In this document: positions 22,540 to 29,776 of the stretch, in pieces
Layout: each line of letters opens with the position of its first letter
Position numbering within the stretch: position 1 is the first letter of the stretch
Assembly: GCA_910586105.1 (NCBI GenBank)
Contig: CAJUGU010000031.1
Span: 1-32,133, forward strand
From: an uncultured Eubacteriales bacterium
GTDB taxonomy: Bacteria; Bacillota; Clostridia; Oscillospirales; Butyricicoccaceae
Direction of reading: 5' to 3'
DNA length: 32,133 nucleotides
Made by a program: the position numbers and the translations under genes
Notes under the pieces: model-generated
The model's database searches: none
Told to the model about the DNA's origin: nothing
Seen by the model: the letters and a program-made list of their open reading frames with translations, nothing else

Positions 22540-22980
22540 ATGCACGAACAGACCATTTTAAAGGTGCGGGAATTCAACCGGTTTTATCTTTCGGTCATGC
22601 AGTTTTATGAGCACAGCCACCTCGGTTCCGCCTATTCGATTGCGGAAGCCCGCGTCCTTTACGAGCTTGACCGGCAGGAAGCTTGCCGCGCCGACCAGAT
22701 CGCGAAGGAACTGCACATCGACAAAGGCTACCTTAGCCGAATCCTCAAGCGCTTCGAGCGCGAAGGGCTGCTCCAGCGGCAGCGTTCCGCCGACGACGCA
22801 CGCGCATATGAGATTCGATTGACCGAAAAAGGCAAAGCCGTGATTGCAGAACTGATCCAGAAAGCCAACCGCGGGATCGCCCCCCTGCTGCGCCATTTAT
22901 CCGCGGAGGAATGCCGTGAACTGGAAAGCGCGATGGGCGCCGTCCAAAAAATTCTGACAAAAGGAGCATGCGAACCATGA
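22540..22980 (+). CDS. MarR-family transcriptional regulator
   Basis: A 146-residue winged-helix regulator. The recognition region reads ADQIAKELHIDKGYLSRIL (about residues 49-67) and the wing carries RSADDARAYEIRLTEKG. MarR dimers usually repress their own operon until a small ligand binds. AAAGGAGGG lies 7-8 nt before the ATG at 22540. It overlaps the next gene by 4 nt (ATGA), making a two-gene unit with an acetyltransferase. The upstream triplicated dyads are the likely operators. MarR and GNAT also occur fused in one protein in other bacteria, which fits this coupling. Confidence 0.93.
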   Translation: MHEQTILKVREFNRFYLSVMQFYEHSHLGSAYSIAEARVLYELDRQEACRADQIAKELHIDKGYLSRILKRFEREGLLQRQRSADDARAYEIRLTEKGKAVIAELIQKANRGIAPLLRHLSAEECRELESAMGAVQKILTKGACEP

Positions 22981-23429
22981 ATATCGTCCCCTACGACCCC
23001 AAATACAAAGAACAATTTATTGCATTCAATACCGATTGGATTGTTGACAATTTCGGCTTTCTGGAAAAGGAAGACCAGGAAGCCTTCGATCATATCGAGC
23101 AGGATCTTGCCAATGGCGCAATGATTTATTTTGCCGTCGAAGACGAGACCGTGCTTGCCGCCTGCATGAGCAAGCCGATCGGGGACGGTACCTGGGAAAT
23201 GTGCAAGCTCGCTTCCAACAAGCACCGCGCCCACAAAGGCTGCGGGAGCGCCGTTTTTGAGGCGGCTATGCAGTGGGCGATCGATCACGGGGCGTCCCGG
23301 CTGTTCATGATCTCCAACAGCAGCTTGAAAGCGGCGATCCATATTTACGAAAAATTCGGGTTCCGGGAGCTTCCGCTCGACGATTACGAGTATATCCGCG
23401 GGGATATCGCGTTTGAAAAAATAGTCTGA
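22977..23429 (+). CDS. GNAT-family N-acetyltransferase
   Basis: A 150-residue acetyltransferase that transfers acetyl from acetyl-CoA to an amine. The GNAT core is visible: strand 4/helix 3 pyrophosphate loop NKHRAHKGCGSAVFEAA (about residues 81-98), then SNSSLKAAIHIYEKFGFRE. The substrate is unknown: an amino acid, a small amine or an antibiotic. The ATG at 22977 has AAGGAG (22961-22966) 10 nt upstream and overlaps the MarR stop; the ATG at 22968 is too close to that site. It is probably controlled by the MarR repressor. Confidence 0.9.
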   Translation: MNIVPYDPKYKEQFIAFNTDWIVDNFGFLEKEDQEAFDHIEQDLANGAMIYFAVEDETVLAACMSKPIGDGTWEMCKLASNKHRAHKGCGSAVFEAAMQWAIDHGASRLFMISNSSLKAAIHIYEKFGFRELPLDDYEYIRGDIAFEKIV

Positions 23430-23464
23430 AATACGCGGTGCCGCCGCAAAACGGCTCCGCCGCC

Positions 23465-23500
23465 AAAAAAGCAGCCGTGGGGATCCCCCGCGGCTGCTTT
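23465..23500 (-). terminator. terminator of the CoA-transferase gene, partly bidirectional
   Basis: AAAGCAGCCG (23468-23477) pairs with CGGCTGCTTT (23491-23500), with an inner GGGGATCCCC palindrome. On the minus strand the stem is followed by T6, ending the CoA-transferase transcript. On the + strand only TTT follows, but the stem may also help end the GNAT transcript. Confidence 0.8.
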
Positions 23501-23513
23501 GCCAAAGCCTGCT

Positions 23514-24851
23514 TTACTTGTTGGAACGACGCCAGATGTGCATCTTCTCAGCGTCCTTGATGAGCTGGTCGCGGAAATCCGGGTGCGCGATCGAGATCAG
23601 CGCTTCCGCGCGCTGCCAGGCCGACATGCCCTTCAGGCATACCTTGCCGTACTCGGTCACCAGCCAGTGGACGTTCGGACGCGCGTCCGTTACCACCGAG
23701 CCGTTCGACAGCGTCGGCACGATGCGGCTTTTCAGCTCGCCGTCCTTCGTCTTGAACGTGGACGACAGGCAAATGAAGCTCTTGCCGCCCTTCGAGAGAT
23801 ACGCGCCCAGCACGAAATCGAGCTGGCCGCCCGCGCCCGAAATCTGCTTCGTGCCCGCCGACTCAGCGTTTACCTGACCAAACAGGTCAACGTCGACGGC
23901 GTTGTTGATCGACATGAAGTTGTCGATCTGCGCGATCACCCGCGCGTCGTTGGTATAGCTGACCGGCGCGCTCATGACCTCGGGGTTATTGTTCAGATAA
24001 TCGTACATTTTCTGCGTGCCCGCGCCGAAGGCAAACGCCTGACGGCCCCGGTCGATCGCCTTTTTCGAGCCGTTGATCTTGCCCGCCATTGCGATATCCA
24101 CGAACGCGTCCACGTACATTTCGGTATGTACGCCGAGATCCTTTAAATCGGACTGCGCGATCAGCGAACCGACTGCGTTCGGCATACCGCCGATACCAAG
24201 CTGGAGGCACGCGCCATCCGGGATTTCCTCCACGATCAGACGGGCGACCGCTTCGTCGACTTCGGTCGGGGCCGCCGCGCCCATCACGCCCATCGGCGGG
24301 TTGCCCCCTTCTACGACCATCGCGACTTCGGAGATATGTACGCCGGTCTCCATGCCGCCCAGACAGCGGGGCATGTTTTCGTTGACCTCTACGATGATCG
24401 CGCGCGAACGATCGCAGACCGCGCGGGTATGGGATGCGCTCGGGCCGAAATTAAACCAGCCGTGTTCGTCCATCGGAGAGACCTGGAACATGGCAACGTC
24501 GACCGGATCGCAGTGCTCGCGATAGTAACGGGGCAGCTCGGAATAACGCAGGGCGTTATAATAAGCAACGCCGGACGCCGTCATTTTGCGCTCGATGCCG
24601 GACATATGCCACGAATTCCAGCAGAAATGTTCGGCTGCGTCGGGCAGCTTAAAAATCTCAAGCGGCCACATTACGATGCCGCCGCGGAATTTGACATCGA
24701 ACAGCCCGCTCATGCGCGCCGCAAGCGCCTTATCCAGCGCGACTGGCGTCGTGGTCGCCCAGCCGAAGTCGACCCAATCGCCGCTTTTTACGATCGCAGC
24801 GGCCTGCTCCGCCGTCGCGAGCTTTTCCTGATACATTGCCTGAAAATCCAT
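23514..24851 (-). CDS. but: butyryl-CoA:acetate CoA-transferase
   Basis: Exchanges CoA between butyryl-CoA and acetate, giving butyrate and acetyl-CoA: the terminal step of butyrate formation in many gut Clostridia. The 445 residues closely match the Roseburia/Faecalibacterium type from VKSGDWVDFGW to the end (QMHIWRRSN-like). Landmarks are the VNENMPRCLGG segment, LGVHTEMYVDAF with the expected catalytic glutamate (E244), and ESAGTKQISGAGGQLDFVLG (CoA loop). 4-Hydroxybutyrate CoA-transferases are close relatives, so substrate choice is inferred. The ATG at 24851 has GGGAGGAAC upstream; a longer frame is not needed. It has its own strong promoter (24940-24968) and terminator. Confidence 0.9.
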   Translation of the reverse strand: MDFQAMYQEKLATAEQAAAIVKSGDWVDFGWATTTPVALDKALAARMSGLFDVKFRGGIVMWPLEIFKLPDAAEHFCWNSWHMSGIERKMTASGVAYYNALRYSELPRYYREHCDPVDVAMFQVSPMDEHGWFNFGPSASHTRAVCDRSRAIIVEVNENMPRCLGGMETGVHISEVAMVVEGGNPPMGVMGAAAPTEVDEAVARLIVEEIPDGACLQLGIGGMPNAVGSLIAQSDLKDLGVHTEMYVDAFVDIAMAGKINGSKKAIDRGRQAFAFGAGTQKMYDYLNNNPEVMSAPVSYTNDARVIAQIDNFMSINNAVDVDLFGQVNAESAGTKQISGAGGQLDFVLGAYLSKGGKSFICLSSTFKTKDGELKSRIVPTLSNGSVVTDARPNVHWLVTEYGKVCLKGMSAWQRAEALISIAHPDFRDQLIKDAEKMHIWRRSNK

Positions 24852-24939
24852 TCCAAGGTTCCTCCCAATCTTCTTTTTCCGGGCGTCCGCCCGTCCGCAG
24901 GCGCGCGGCCTGCGCTTTGCCTGATCTTTCCTCCCTGTT

Positions 24940-24968
24940 ATTGTACCATTCCGCACCCCGTTCGTCAA
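24940..24968 (-). promoter_or_regulatory. promoter of the CoA-transferase gene
   Basis: On the minus strand TTGACG (24963-24968), a 17-bp spacer and TACAAT (24940-24945): near consensus, suggesting high constitutive expression. The leader is about 80 nt. Confidence 0.75.
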
Positions 24969-25027
24969 TCATTTTCCGGGGGACGGAAGGCGCAGCCGCA
25001 GGAATTTTCATCCGGGAACGGCGCGCC

Positions 25028-25459
25028 CTAAAGGTTTTGCTCCATCTCTGCGGTCGGGCCGTAGTTGATCTCCCAGTCTGCCGCGCTGCCCAATGCCCCG
25101 CAGCCAGTGCAGCGGACGCCGAGATATACCCAGCGCACGTCTCCATCCGCACGGCGGTCAAACCCCACGCGCACCTGAAACGTCTTTCCGCCGCAGTTCG
25201 GGCAGGCGATCGGCTCCGGCTGGCCGTCCTCCCAATAATCCGAACTGTCCAGCAGCAGCTTTTCCGCCCCGCAGGCTGCGCACCGCACCTGCGCGCCGCC
25301 CTCTGTGCTGTCGACCTCCAGCTCAAATACGTCCTTGCCGCAGCCGCCGCAAGCGACTGGCTTTACGTCCAGTTCTTCATCTTCCAGCCAACTGCGCAGC
25401 CATTCCGCAATGTCTTCCGGTTCGCTGCCAAACCAACAGTCCTTTTTGCGATCGATCAT
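25028..25459 (-). CDS. double zinc-ribbon protein of unknown function
   Basis: A 143-residue acidic protein with four CxxC knuckles: CGGCG, CAACG, CPNCG and CTGCG. The first two make one predicted zinc ribbon (about residues 37-67) and the last two another (about 86-126). No catalytic domain is seen. GGGGAGGG precedes the ATG. The gene starts 29 nt after the NhaC-type stop, so the two are probably co-transcribed. Function not recognised. Confidence 0.75.
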   Translation of the reverse strand: MIDRKKDCWFGSEPEDIAEWLRSWLEDEELDVKPVACGGCGKDVFELEVDSTEGGAQVRCAACGAEKLLLDSSDYWEDGQPEPIACPNCGGKTFQVRVGFDRRADGDVRWVYLGVRCTGCGALGSAADWEINYGPTAEMEQNL

Positions 25460-25488
25460 TTTAAGAACCCTCCCCTTCTCGATCGGTT

Positions 25489-26820
25489 CTATTCAGCGGC
25501 CCTTGCCGCCTCCGGCTGATCCTTCGTGAACAGGAGGAAGCAGATCGCCGATACCGCCATCAGCATCGGGTAAAAGCAATAGGGGATCACGTCGAACGGC
25601 GTCAGCCCGGTCACGGCTGCGTTTGCAGCGTACAAAATCTGTACGCCATAAGGCAGCAACCCCTGGAACACCGATGTGAAAATATCCAGCAGCGACGCCG
25701 TGCGCCGGGCGCTGATCTGGTATTCGTCCGCGATCTCCTTCGCGATCGGCCCCGCAATCACGATCGCGACCGTATTGTTCGCTGTCGCGCAGTCGACCAG
25801 CCCGGACAGCGCCGCGATCCCCAGCTCCGCACCCTTCCGGGAACGGATGCTCCGGCGAATTGTACTGAGCAGCCAATCGATGCCGCCGTTTTCGCGGATC
25901 AATCCGACCATGCCCGCGACGAGGATCGAAATGACCGTGATTTCAAACATCCCCGTCATGCCGTCGCCCATGATCCCGAAGATCTCCGACCAGACAAAAT
26001 CCCCCATCGCCATCCCGACGCCAAGGGAAAGCGCCGTGCCCGCCGCCAGCAGCAGGATTACGTTCAGCCCGGCCAGCGCGCCGATCAATACAAACAGATA
26101 AGGTACGATGCGCACCACCTGCGTGAGCGTGACCGCGCCCGCCGAACGGTAATCGCTCCCCATCGTGAGCACAAAGAAAATGACCGCCGTCAGCGCCGCC
26201 GCAGGCAGCACGAGCTTGAAATTCTCGCGGAATTTATCCCGCATCTCACAGCCCTGCGTGCGCGCCGCCGCAATGGTCGTATCGGAGATCATCGAAAGGT
26301 TGTCGCCGAACATCGCGCCGCAGACCACCGCCGCAATGCACAGCGGCATAGAAAGTCCCGCCTGTTCGCTTACGCCCATCGCGATCGGCTGCAGCGCGAC
26401 GATCGTCCCGACCGAGGTACCCATCGAGGTCGATATGAAGCAGCCGATCAGGAACAGCCCGACCACGACGATACGGCTGGACAGGATCGCCAGCCCGAAC
26501 GCGACCGCCGCGTCCGCGCCGCCCGCCGCCTTTACCGACGCCGAAAACGCGCCTGCAAGCAGGAAAATGATGCACATGATCATAATGTTTTCGTCGCCAG
26601 CGCCCCGCGCCAGCGTGGTCAGCTTGTCCGCCAGCGACCGCTTCGGGTTTTGGAAAAACGCGACCAGCAGCGCGATCAGGAACCCGACCGCCGCCGGCAT
26701 CACATAAAAATCGCCCATGTATACGCCGATCCCGATATACAGGATCAGGAATACCAGAATCGGCGCTAACGCCCAGAAATTGCCCTTTTTCATTGCCTTC
26801 CTCATTTCCTCGGTATCCAT
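25489..26820 (-). CDS. NhaC-family Na+/H+ antiporter
   Basis: A 443-residue integral membrane protein with about 11-12 spans, exchanging Na+ for H+ (some relatives exchange organic acids or amino acids). Family features: STSMGTSVGTIVALQPIA (about residues 129-146), GAMFGDNLSMISDTTIAAA, and the late VDCATANNTVAIVIAGPIA. The start is uncertain: ATG at 26820 lacks a good ribosome binding site, whereas the ATG nine codons further in (MKKGNFWAL) has AGGAAGG just before it. The gene has a sigma-A promoter at 26979-27007 and a leader with a 43-nt stem-loop. In a fermenting cell it would handle sodium and acid stress. Confidence 0.88.
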   Translation of the reverse strand: MDTEEMRKAMKKGNFWALAPILVFLILYIGIGVYMGDFYVMPAAVGFLIALLVAFFQNPKRSLADKLTTLARGAGDENIMIMCIIFLLAGAFSASVKAAGGADAAVAFGLAILSSRIVVVGLFLIGCFISTSMGTSVGTIVALQPIAMGVSEQAGLSMPLCIAAVVCGAMFGDNLSMISDTTIAAARTQGCEMRDKFRENFKLVLPAAALTAVIFFVLTMGSDYRSAGAVTLTQVVRIVPYLFVLIGALAGLNVILLLAAGTALSLGVGMAMGDFVWSEIFGIMGDGMTGMFEITVISILVAGMVGLIRENGGIDWLLSTIRRSIRSRKGAELGIAALSGLVDCATANNTVAIVIAGPIAKEIADEYQISARRTASLLDIFTSVFQGLLPYGVQILYAANAAVTGLTPFDVIPYCFYPMLMAVSAICFLLFTKDQPEAARAAE

Positions 26821-26890
26821 ACGCCGCCCGCTGCGGCGCGCCCTTCCCGACGTACAGATCCCAACTATTTGATTTTCAAAATATTTTCAT

Positions 26891-27007
26891 CGATATCGCG
26901 ATCCCGGTTTTGCCGGATCAATGATCGATATCGGTAAAGGACACCACAAATGGAAGCGGTATCCAATCCATCGGTACCAGTATAACAATTTTCGGTAGAT
27001 TTTGCAA
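26891..27007 (-). promoter_or_regulatory. NhaC-gene promoter and leader stem-loop
   Basis: On the minus strand TTGCAA (27002-27007), 17 bp and TATACT (26979-26984). Downstream in the leader, two copies of the self-complementary CGATATCG (26926-26933 and 26891-26898) flank a GATCC/GGATC inner stem with an AAAA-containing loop, so RNA could fold into a long hairpin and the DNA offers two operator-like sites. Similar ATATCGA words occur at the padR promoter. Confidence 0.6.
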
Positions 27008-27042
27008 GGAATTTTGGGGATTTTGCAAATTACATCATCTTT

Positions 27043-27383
27043 TCAGGCAAAAGCGGCGCAGCTTCGCCTTTTCGCAGGGCGCAGGCGCCTTTCCACCCGC
27101 CGCCATGGCAAAGCCTGCCGTGCAGAAAACGAACGGGGTTCATCGATCCTAGCAGTTTTTTTATCTTCTTCGGTGATGGAACGGATGACCCGGCAAGGGT
27201 GTCCGACCGCTACCGAATGATCCGGGATGGCCTTGACAACAACACTGCCGCCGCCGATCACAACATCGCTGCCGATCGTAACGCCCGGCATGACCGGAAC
27301 GCCCGCGCCCGTTCCGCAAGTAAAAGAGGGTCGTAGTTCGCGTCATAAAGCTGCTGCCGCTGCATTTTCTCTTTTTCTGTCAT
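27043..27383 (-). pseudogene. remnant of a maltose/galactoside O-acetyltransferase (hexapeptide family)
   Basis: From the ATG at 27383, with AAGGAG 7 nt upstream, the frame reads MTEKEKMQRQQLYDANYDPL then LLAERARAF, the usual start of Maa/LacA-type acetyltransferases. Soon after, the matching frame changes and the sequence jumps to the far C-terminal end: PGVTIGSDVVIGGGSVVVKA, then VAVGHPCRVIRSITEEDKK. Roughly a hundred central residues, including most hexapeptide repeats and the active-site histidine, are missing. Internal deletion plus frameshift; non-functional. The intact relative would acetylate maltose or glucose. Confidence 0.75.
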
Positions 27384-27465
27384 TTCCATTCTCCTTACAT
27401 GTTATCATTTTGATATCGGACCGGTTCTGCCGCTTCCTGACAGAGCGGTTTCCCGCATCCGTTGC

Positions 27466-27603
27466 TCAAGGCTCCAGCGCGGCAGCCAGTTGCTGGGCGA
27501 ACGCCGTCAGCGTCTGCGGGCCGCTGTAATCGATACGCACAATTTCGCGTCTTACGTCATGCATGATGACCAGCTACAGACGGCAGGTATCTTCCCGGCT
27601 CAT
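27466..27603 (-). pseudogene. small gene after DUF2812 with in-frame amber; relic of a DUF2812-like C-terminus
   Basis: The ATG at 27603 overlaps the DUF2812 stop as ATGA and has GAGGAGGG upstream, so it is placed for coupled translation. After nine codons (MSREDTCRL) comes TAG (27574-27576), then in the same frame LVIMHDVRREIVRIDYSG and PQTLTAFAQQLAAALEP to a TGA at 27466. The second part parallels the DUF2812 protein's own end (RQVVSVRYSGPQPLSRLLDE). It is probably a truncated duplicate inactivated by one nonsense mutation. An internal ATG at 27564 could still give a 32-residue product. Confidence 0.55.
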
Positions 27604-28826
27604 AGCTCTCCCTCCTCAAAACGCTGCATCATTGCATCCAGTTCGTCCAGCAGACGCGAAAGAGGCTGCGGCCCGCTGTAGCGCACGCTCACGACCTGTC
27701 GCCCACGCCGCGCGGCGACCGTCCACAGACGTTCGCTCTCTGTGCCGTCTTCCCATCCGCGCCGCCGGGAAACGCATGTCAAACTATCAAAGCGGCCGTC
27801 CGCCGCCGGGACCGTTTCGGCTTCGCCAAAGAGCGCGGTATCCGTCCCGCTGGCGCAGCCTTCTGCCAACACGCCGAACGCCGCCCCCGCCGTCTGCGGG
27901 AAACGCGCCCGGATATATATACTATCCAAAAAAACCGTCAACTCGGCGTCGTATTGCCACCCTTCGCAAAACAGCTCGGCCAGGATGGTTGTTTTCCGTT
28001 CCACGCGGCTGGCCAGCGACCCGCTGGTCGCGTATTGGATCTCCCGGCCTTCCAGATCCGCGAGCAGCGGGGCGGGGACTGGCGCGGCCGCTTGCGCGAA
28101 TGGTTGTTTGTCGATACAGTTGATCCAGACCAGCACGGCAAACAGCAGCACGGTCGCAAGCCCTTCCCATTCGCGGAGCGACAGGCCGCGGCGCTTGGCA
28201 TAGGGCGCGGCATAATCGATCGGTTCGCCCCGCGCCAGCCTGCGACGCAAGGCATGTATGCTCCGGAACCGGCAGACCGCCCCGCTCCATGTCGCCGCAA
28301 AAAACAACAGCAGCGCGGCAACGACCTCGAAGCCGCCTGCAAACAGGTGTACCAGCGACAGCCGTATGTGGTCGTTCCGTAACGCGCCGTTCATGATTCC
28401 GCCGTAAAACATCCGGTTGATCGCAACATACAGCAGGATGCTGAGGATCGGCTCGGCGATCATGCAAATCAGGCTTTGCAAAAACTTTTTGTCGCAATGC
28501 CGGTAGGTCTCGGCCTCGATCACGGGATCGGTGCAAAGCTCCGGCGCGGCAGGATCGTCGCAGCGGAAGACCGCAAGATCGGTTTGCAGCATCGTGACGT
28601 AATGCCAGCCCATTTCCAGAAACAATCCCTTTTGCGTCTCGTCCGGCCTGCCCGGATAAAAACGGCAGCGGCTCCGCTGGGGCATGTCTTTGCGGAAAAC
28701 CGCCCACAGGCCGTTCAGCCGTTCCAACCGCAGGCCTTCAATCGCGCAGTCGTCCAGCCAATGGCCGAGCGCGCCCAGTTCATGCAGTCCGCACGGCAGA
28801 CGCCGCCGGATCTTCTTTTTCCGCAT
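27600..28826 (-). CDS. DUF2812 domain-containing membrane protein
   Basis: A 408-residue protein partnered with the PadR regulator. The N-terminal soluble DUF2812 domain (about residues 8-95; LERLNGLWAVFRKDMPQRSR, LFLEMGWHYVTML) is followed by membrane spans (about 118-145, 155-185 and 220-237) and a C-terminal extracytoplasmic or cytoplasmic domain. PadR-DUF2812 pairs are widespread in Firmicutes and are thought to sense membrane or drug stress, but the role is not established. The ATG at 28826 (MRKKKIRRR) follows the padR stop by 2 nt with AAAGGGG as ribosome binding site; a TTG at 28832 that overlaps the padR stop is the alternative start. Confidence 0.82.
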   Translation of the reverse strand: MRKKKIRRRLPCGLHELGALGHWLDDCAIEGLRLERLNGLWAVFRKDMPQRSRCRFYPGRPDETQKGLFLEMGWHYVTMLQTDLAVFRCDDPAAPELCTDPVIEAETYRHCDKKFLQSLICMIAEPILSILLYVAINRMFYGGIMNGALRNDHIRLSLVHLFAGGFEVVAALLLFFAATWSGAVCRFRSIHALRRRLARGEPIDYAAPYAKRRGLSLREWEGLATVLLFAVLVWINCIDKQPFAQAAAPVPAPLLADLEGREIQYATSGSLASRVERKTTILAELFCEGWQYDAELTVFLDSIYIRARFPQTAGAAFGVLAEGCASGTDTALFGEAETVPAADGRFDSLTCVSRRRGWEDGTESERLWTVAARRGRQVVSVRYSGPQPLSRLLDELDAMMQRFEEGEL

Positions 28827-28828
28827 GT

Positions 28829-29146
28829 TCAATCGCCCCTTTCCGCAGCTTCCGCGTCCCGGATGCAGGCGCGCAGGCGTTCCAGCTCGGCGCGGTACAT
28901 GTCCCTGCCCCGCGCCGTGATCGCATAGGTGCGCCGCCGCCCTTCTACCATGGTTTCCCGGATCAGTTTTTCGTCCTCAAATTTGGAGAGGATCGTATAC
29001 AGCGTGCCCGGACCGAGCGTGACCCGCCCCGCAGTCCGCTCCGCGACAAATGCGGAGATCTCCGTACCGCACTTCTCGCCGCTCAGCAGCGAGATCAATA
29101 CATAAAACATGCTCTCCGTTAGGATCTCCAGCGCCTTTTTCGACAT
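28829..29146 (-). CDS. PadR-family transcriptional regulator
   Basis: A 105-residue winged-helix repressor. Typical features are LTESMFYVLISLLSGEKCGTEI near the N-terminus, the GPGTLYTILSKFEDEKLI recognition helix and RRRTYAITARGRDMY wing. PadR proteins usually autoregulate and release DNA on binding small lipophilic compounds. The ATG at 29146 begins MSKKALEIL; the longer frame would translate across its own promoter. The promoter TTGACA-17-TACAAT carries ATATCGA/TCGAT dyads within the spacer and just downstream. Confidence 0.92.
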   Translation of the reverse strand: MSKKALEILTESMFYVLISLLSGEKCGTEISAFVAERTAGRVTLGPGTLYTILSKFEDEKLIRETMVEGRRRTYAITARGRDMYRAELERLRACIRDAEAAERGD

Positions 29147-29154
29147 CACATCAC

Positions 29155-29213
29155 CCCAATATCGATATTCGATATCCTGTACCGGTATTGTAACATCGAG
29201 TGTCGATATTGTC
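29155..29213 (-). promoter_or_regulatory. padR promoter with two overlapping dyad operators
   Basis: On the minus strand consensus TTGACA, a 17-bp spacer (ATATCGACACTCGATGT) and TACAAT. The spacer itself is a dyad (ATCGA...TCGAT), and a second, ATATCGAATATCGATAT, lies directly downstream of the start site. This is the arrangement expected for PadR autorepression. Confidence 0.7.
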
Positions 29214-29398
29214 AATAGGGGGCGGCCTTATAATTTAAAGAACGGCAGCACTGCCTGCTGTCGTCCCTATGATTACAAAAATGAAATAAGAAACATGGCT
29301 ATTTTTCGAAAGGTTTGGCAGAATAATTTGTGTAAGCAGTATTCGACTTAATACAACTATTGCATAAAAAAGTGCTTAAATTGCCTTGAATACAAAAA

Positions 29399-29458
29399 TT
29401 TCCGGCAGAATGGCCGTATGCGCAGTCCAAAATGTGAATGCGGCCATTCTGCTGGAAA
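29399..29458. repeat. long imperfect palindrome, 18-bp arms
   Basis: Arms 29399-29416 and 29441-29458 contain the perfect 12-bp pair GCAGAATGGCCG/CGGCCATTCTGC, extended by TTTCC/GGAAA across one G.T pair, with a 24-nt spacer. It lies in a 560-bp gene-free, A/T-rich stretch. Either transcript strand would fold into a stable stem-loop. Short frames across it lack ribosome binding sites or known similarity. Confidence 0.6.
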
Positions 29459-29625
29459 ATGCTAATAACAGGAAATTTTATGCGGTCTCGCATTTTTCTT
29501 CTCTTACTCATTTTTTCTCACTCTTTTCAGATTTCTTCCTTTCTATTACACCTCCTTTTTGTTGTCTCCGTAAAGCTGTCTTAAAGGGATAATCATGATT
29601 GTTTTTCCATACTTTAATTGTACAG

Positions 29626-29665
29626 CAAAGGCCAGCCTCTTTCCTGAGGCTGGCCTTTGTTTTTT
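29626..29665 (+). terminator. very strong intrinsic terminator with no visible upstream gene
   Basis: CAAAGGCCAGCCTC (29626-29639) pairs perfectly over 14 bp with GAGGCTGGCCTTTG (29646-29659), followed by T6. On the + strand no gene precedes it back to the padR promoter; on the minus strand the T-run is poor. It may end an unannotated small RNA or be all that remains of a lost gene. Confidence 0.8.
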
Positions 29666-29670
29666 CGTTA

Positions 29671-29697
29671 GGGACTGACTCTTTTTGAGACAGCCCC
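29671..29697. repeat. GGGACTG-type hairpin, second occurrence
   Basis: GGGACTGACTC (29671-29681) faces GAGACAGCCCC (29687-29697) around TTTTT with two mismatches. Design and sequence resemble the hairpin at 5546-5575 after gatB. Hairpins of this kind often sit at insertion-sequence ends in Firmicutes, so both may be relics. Confidence 0.4.
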
Positions 29698-29776
29698 GAC
29701 AGGCGAAGCATGGCCGGATCCCGAGCGAATCCTTCACCCGTAAGAGCTGCAAAGCCTTTGCCGGGGAGCCCGACGC

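Noticed and set aside
26891..26933. Known riboswitch in the NhaC leader
   Set aside because: The stem-loop is simple and lacks any conserved core I know from sodium, guanidine or other riboswitch classes. Kept only as an unclassified leader structure.
29299..29511. 70-codon minus-strand frame overlapping the long palindrome, with A-rich sequence before its ATG
   Set aside because: The AAGGAGG-like site upstream is too far from the ATG (about 50 nt) and the frame reads through both palindrome arms, so coding constraint is unlikely. It could be a relic, but I cannot support it as a gene.
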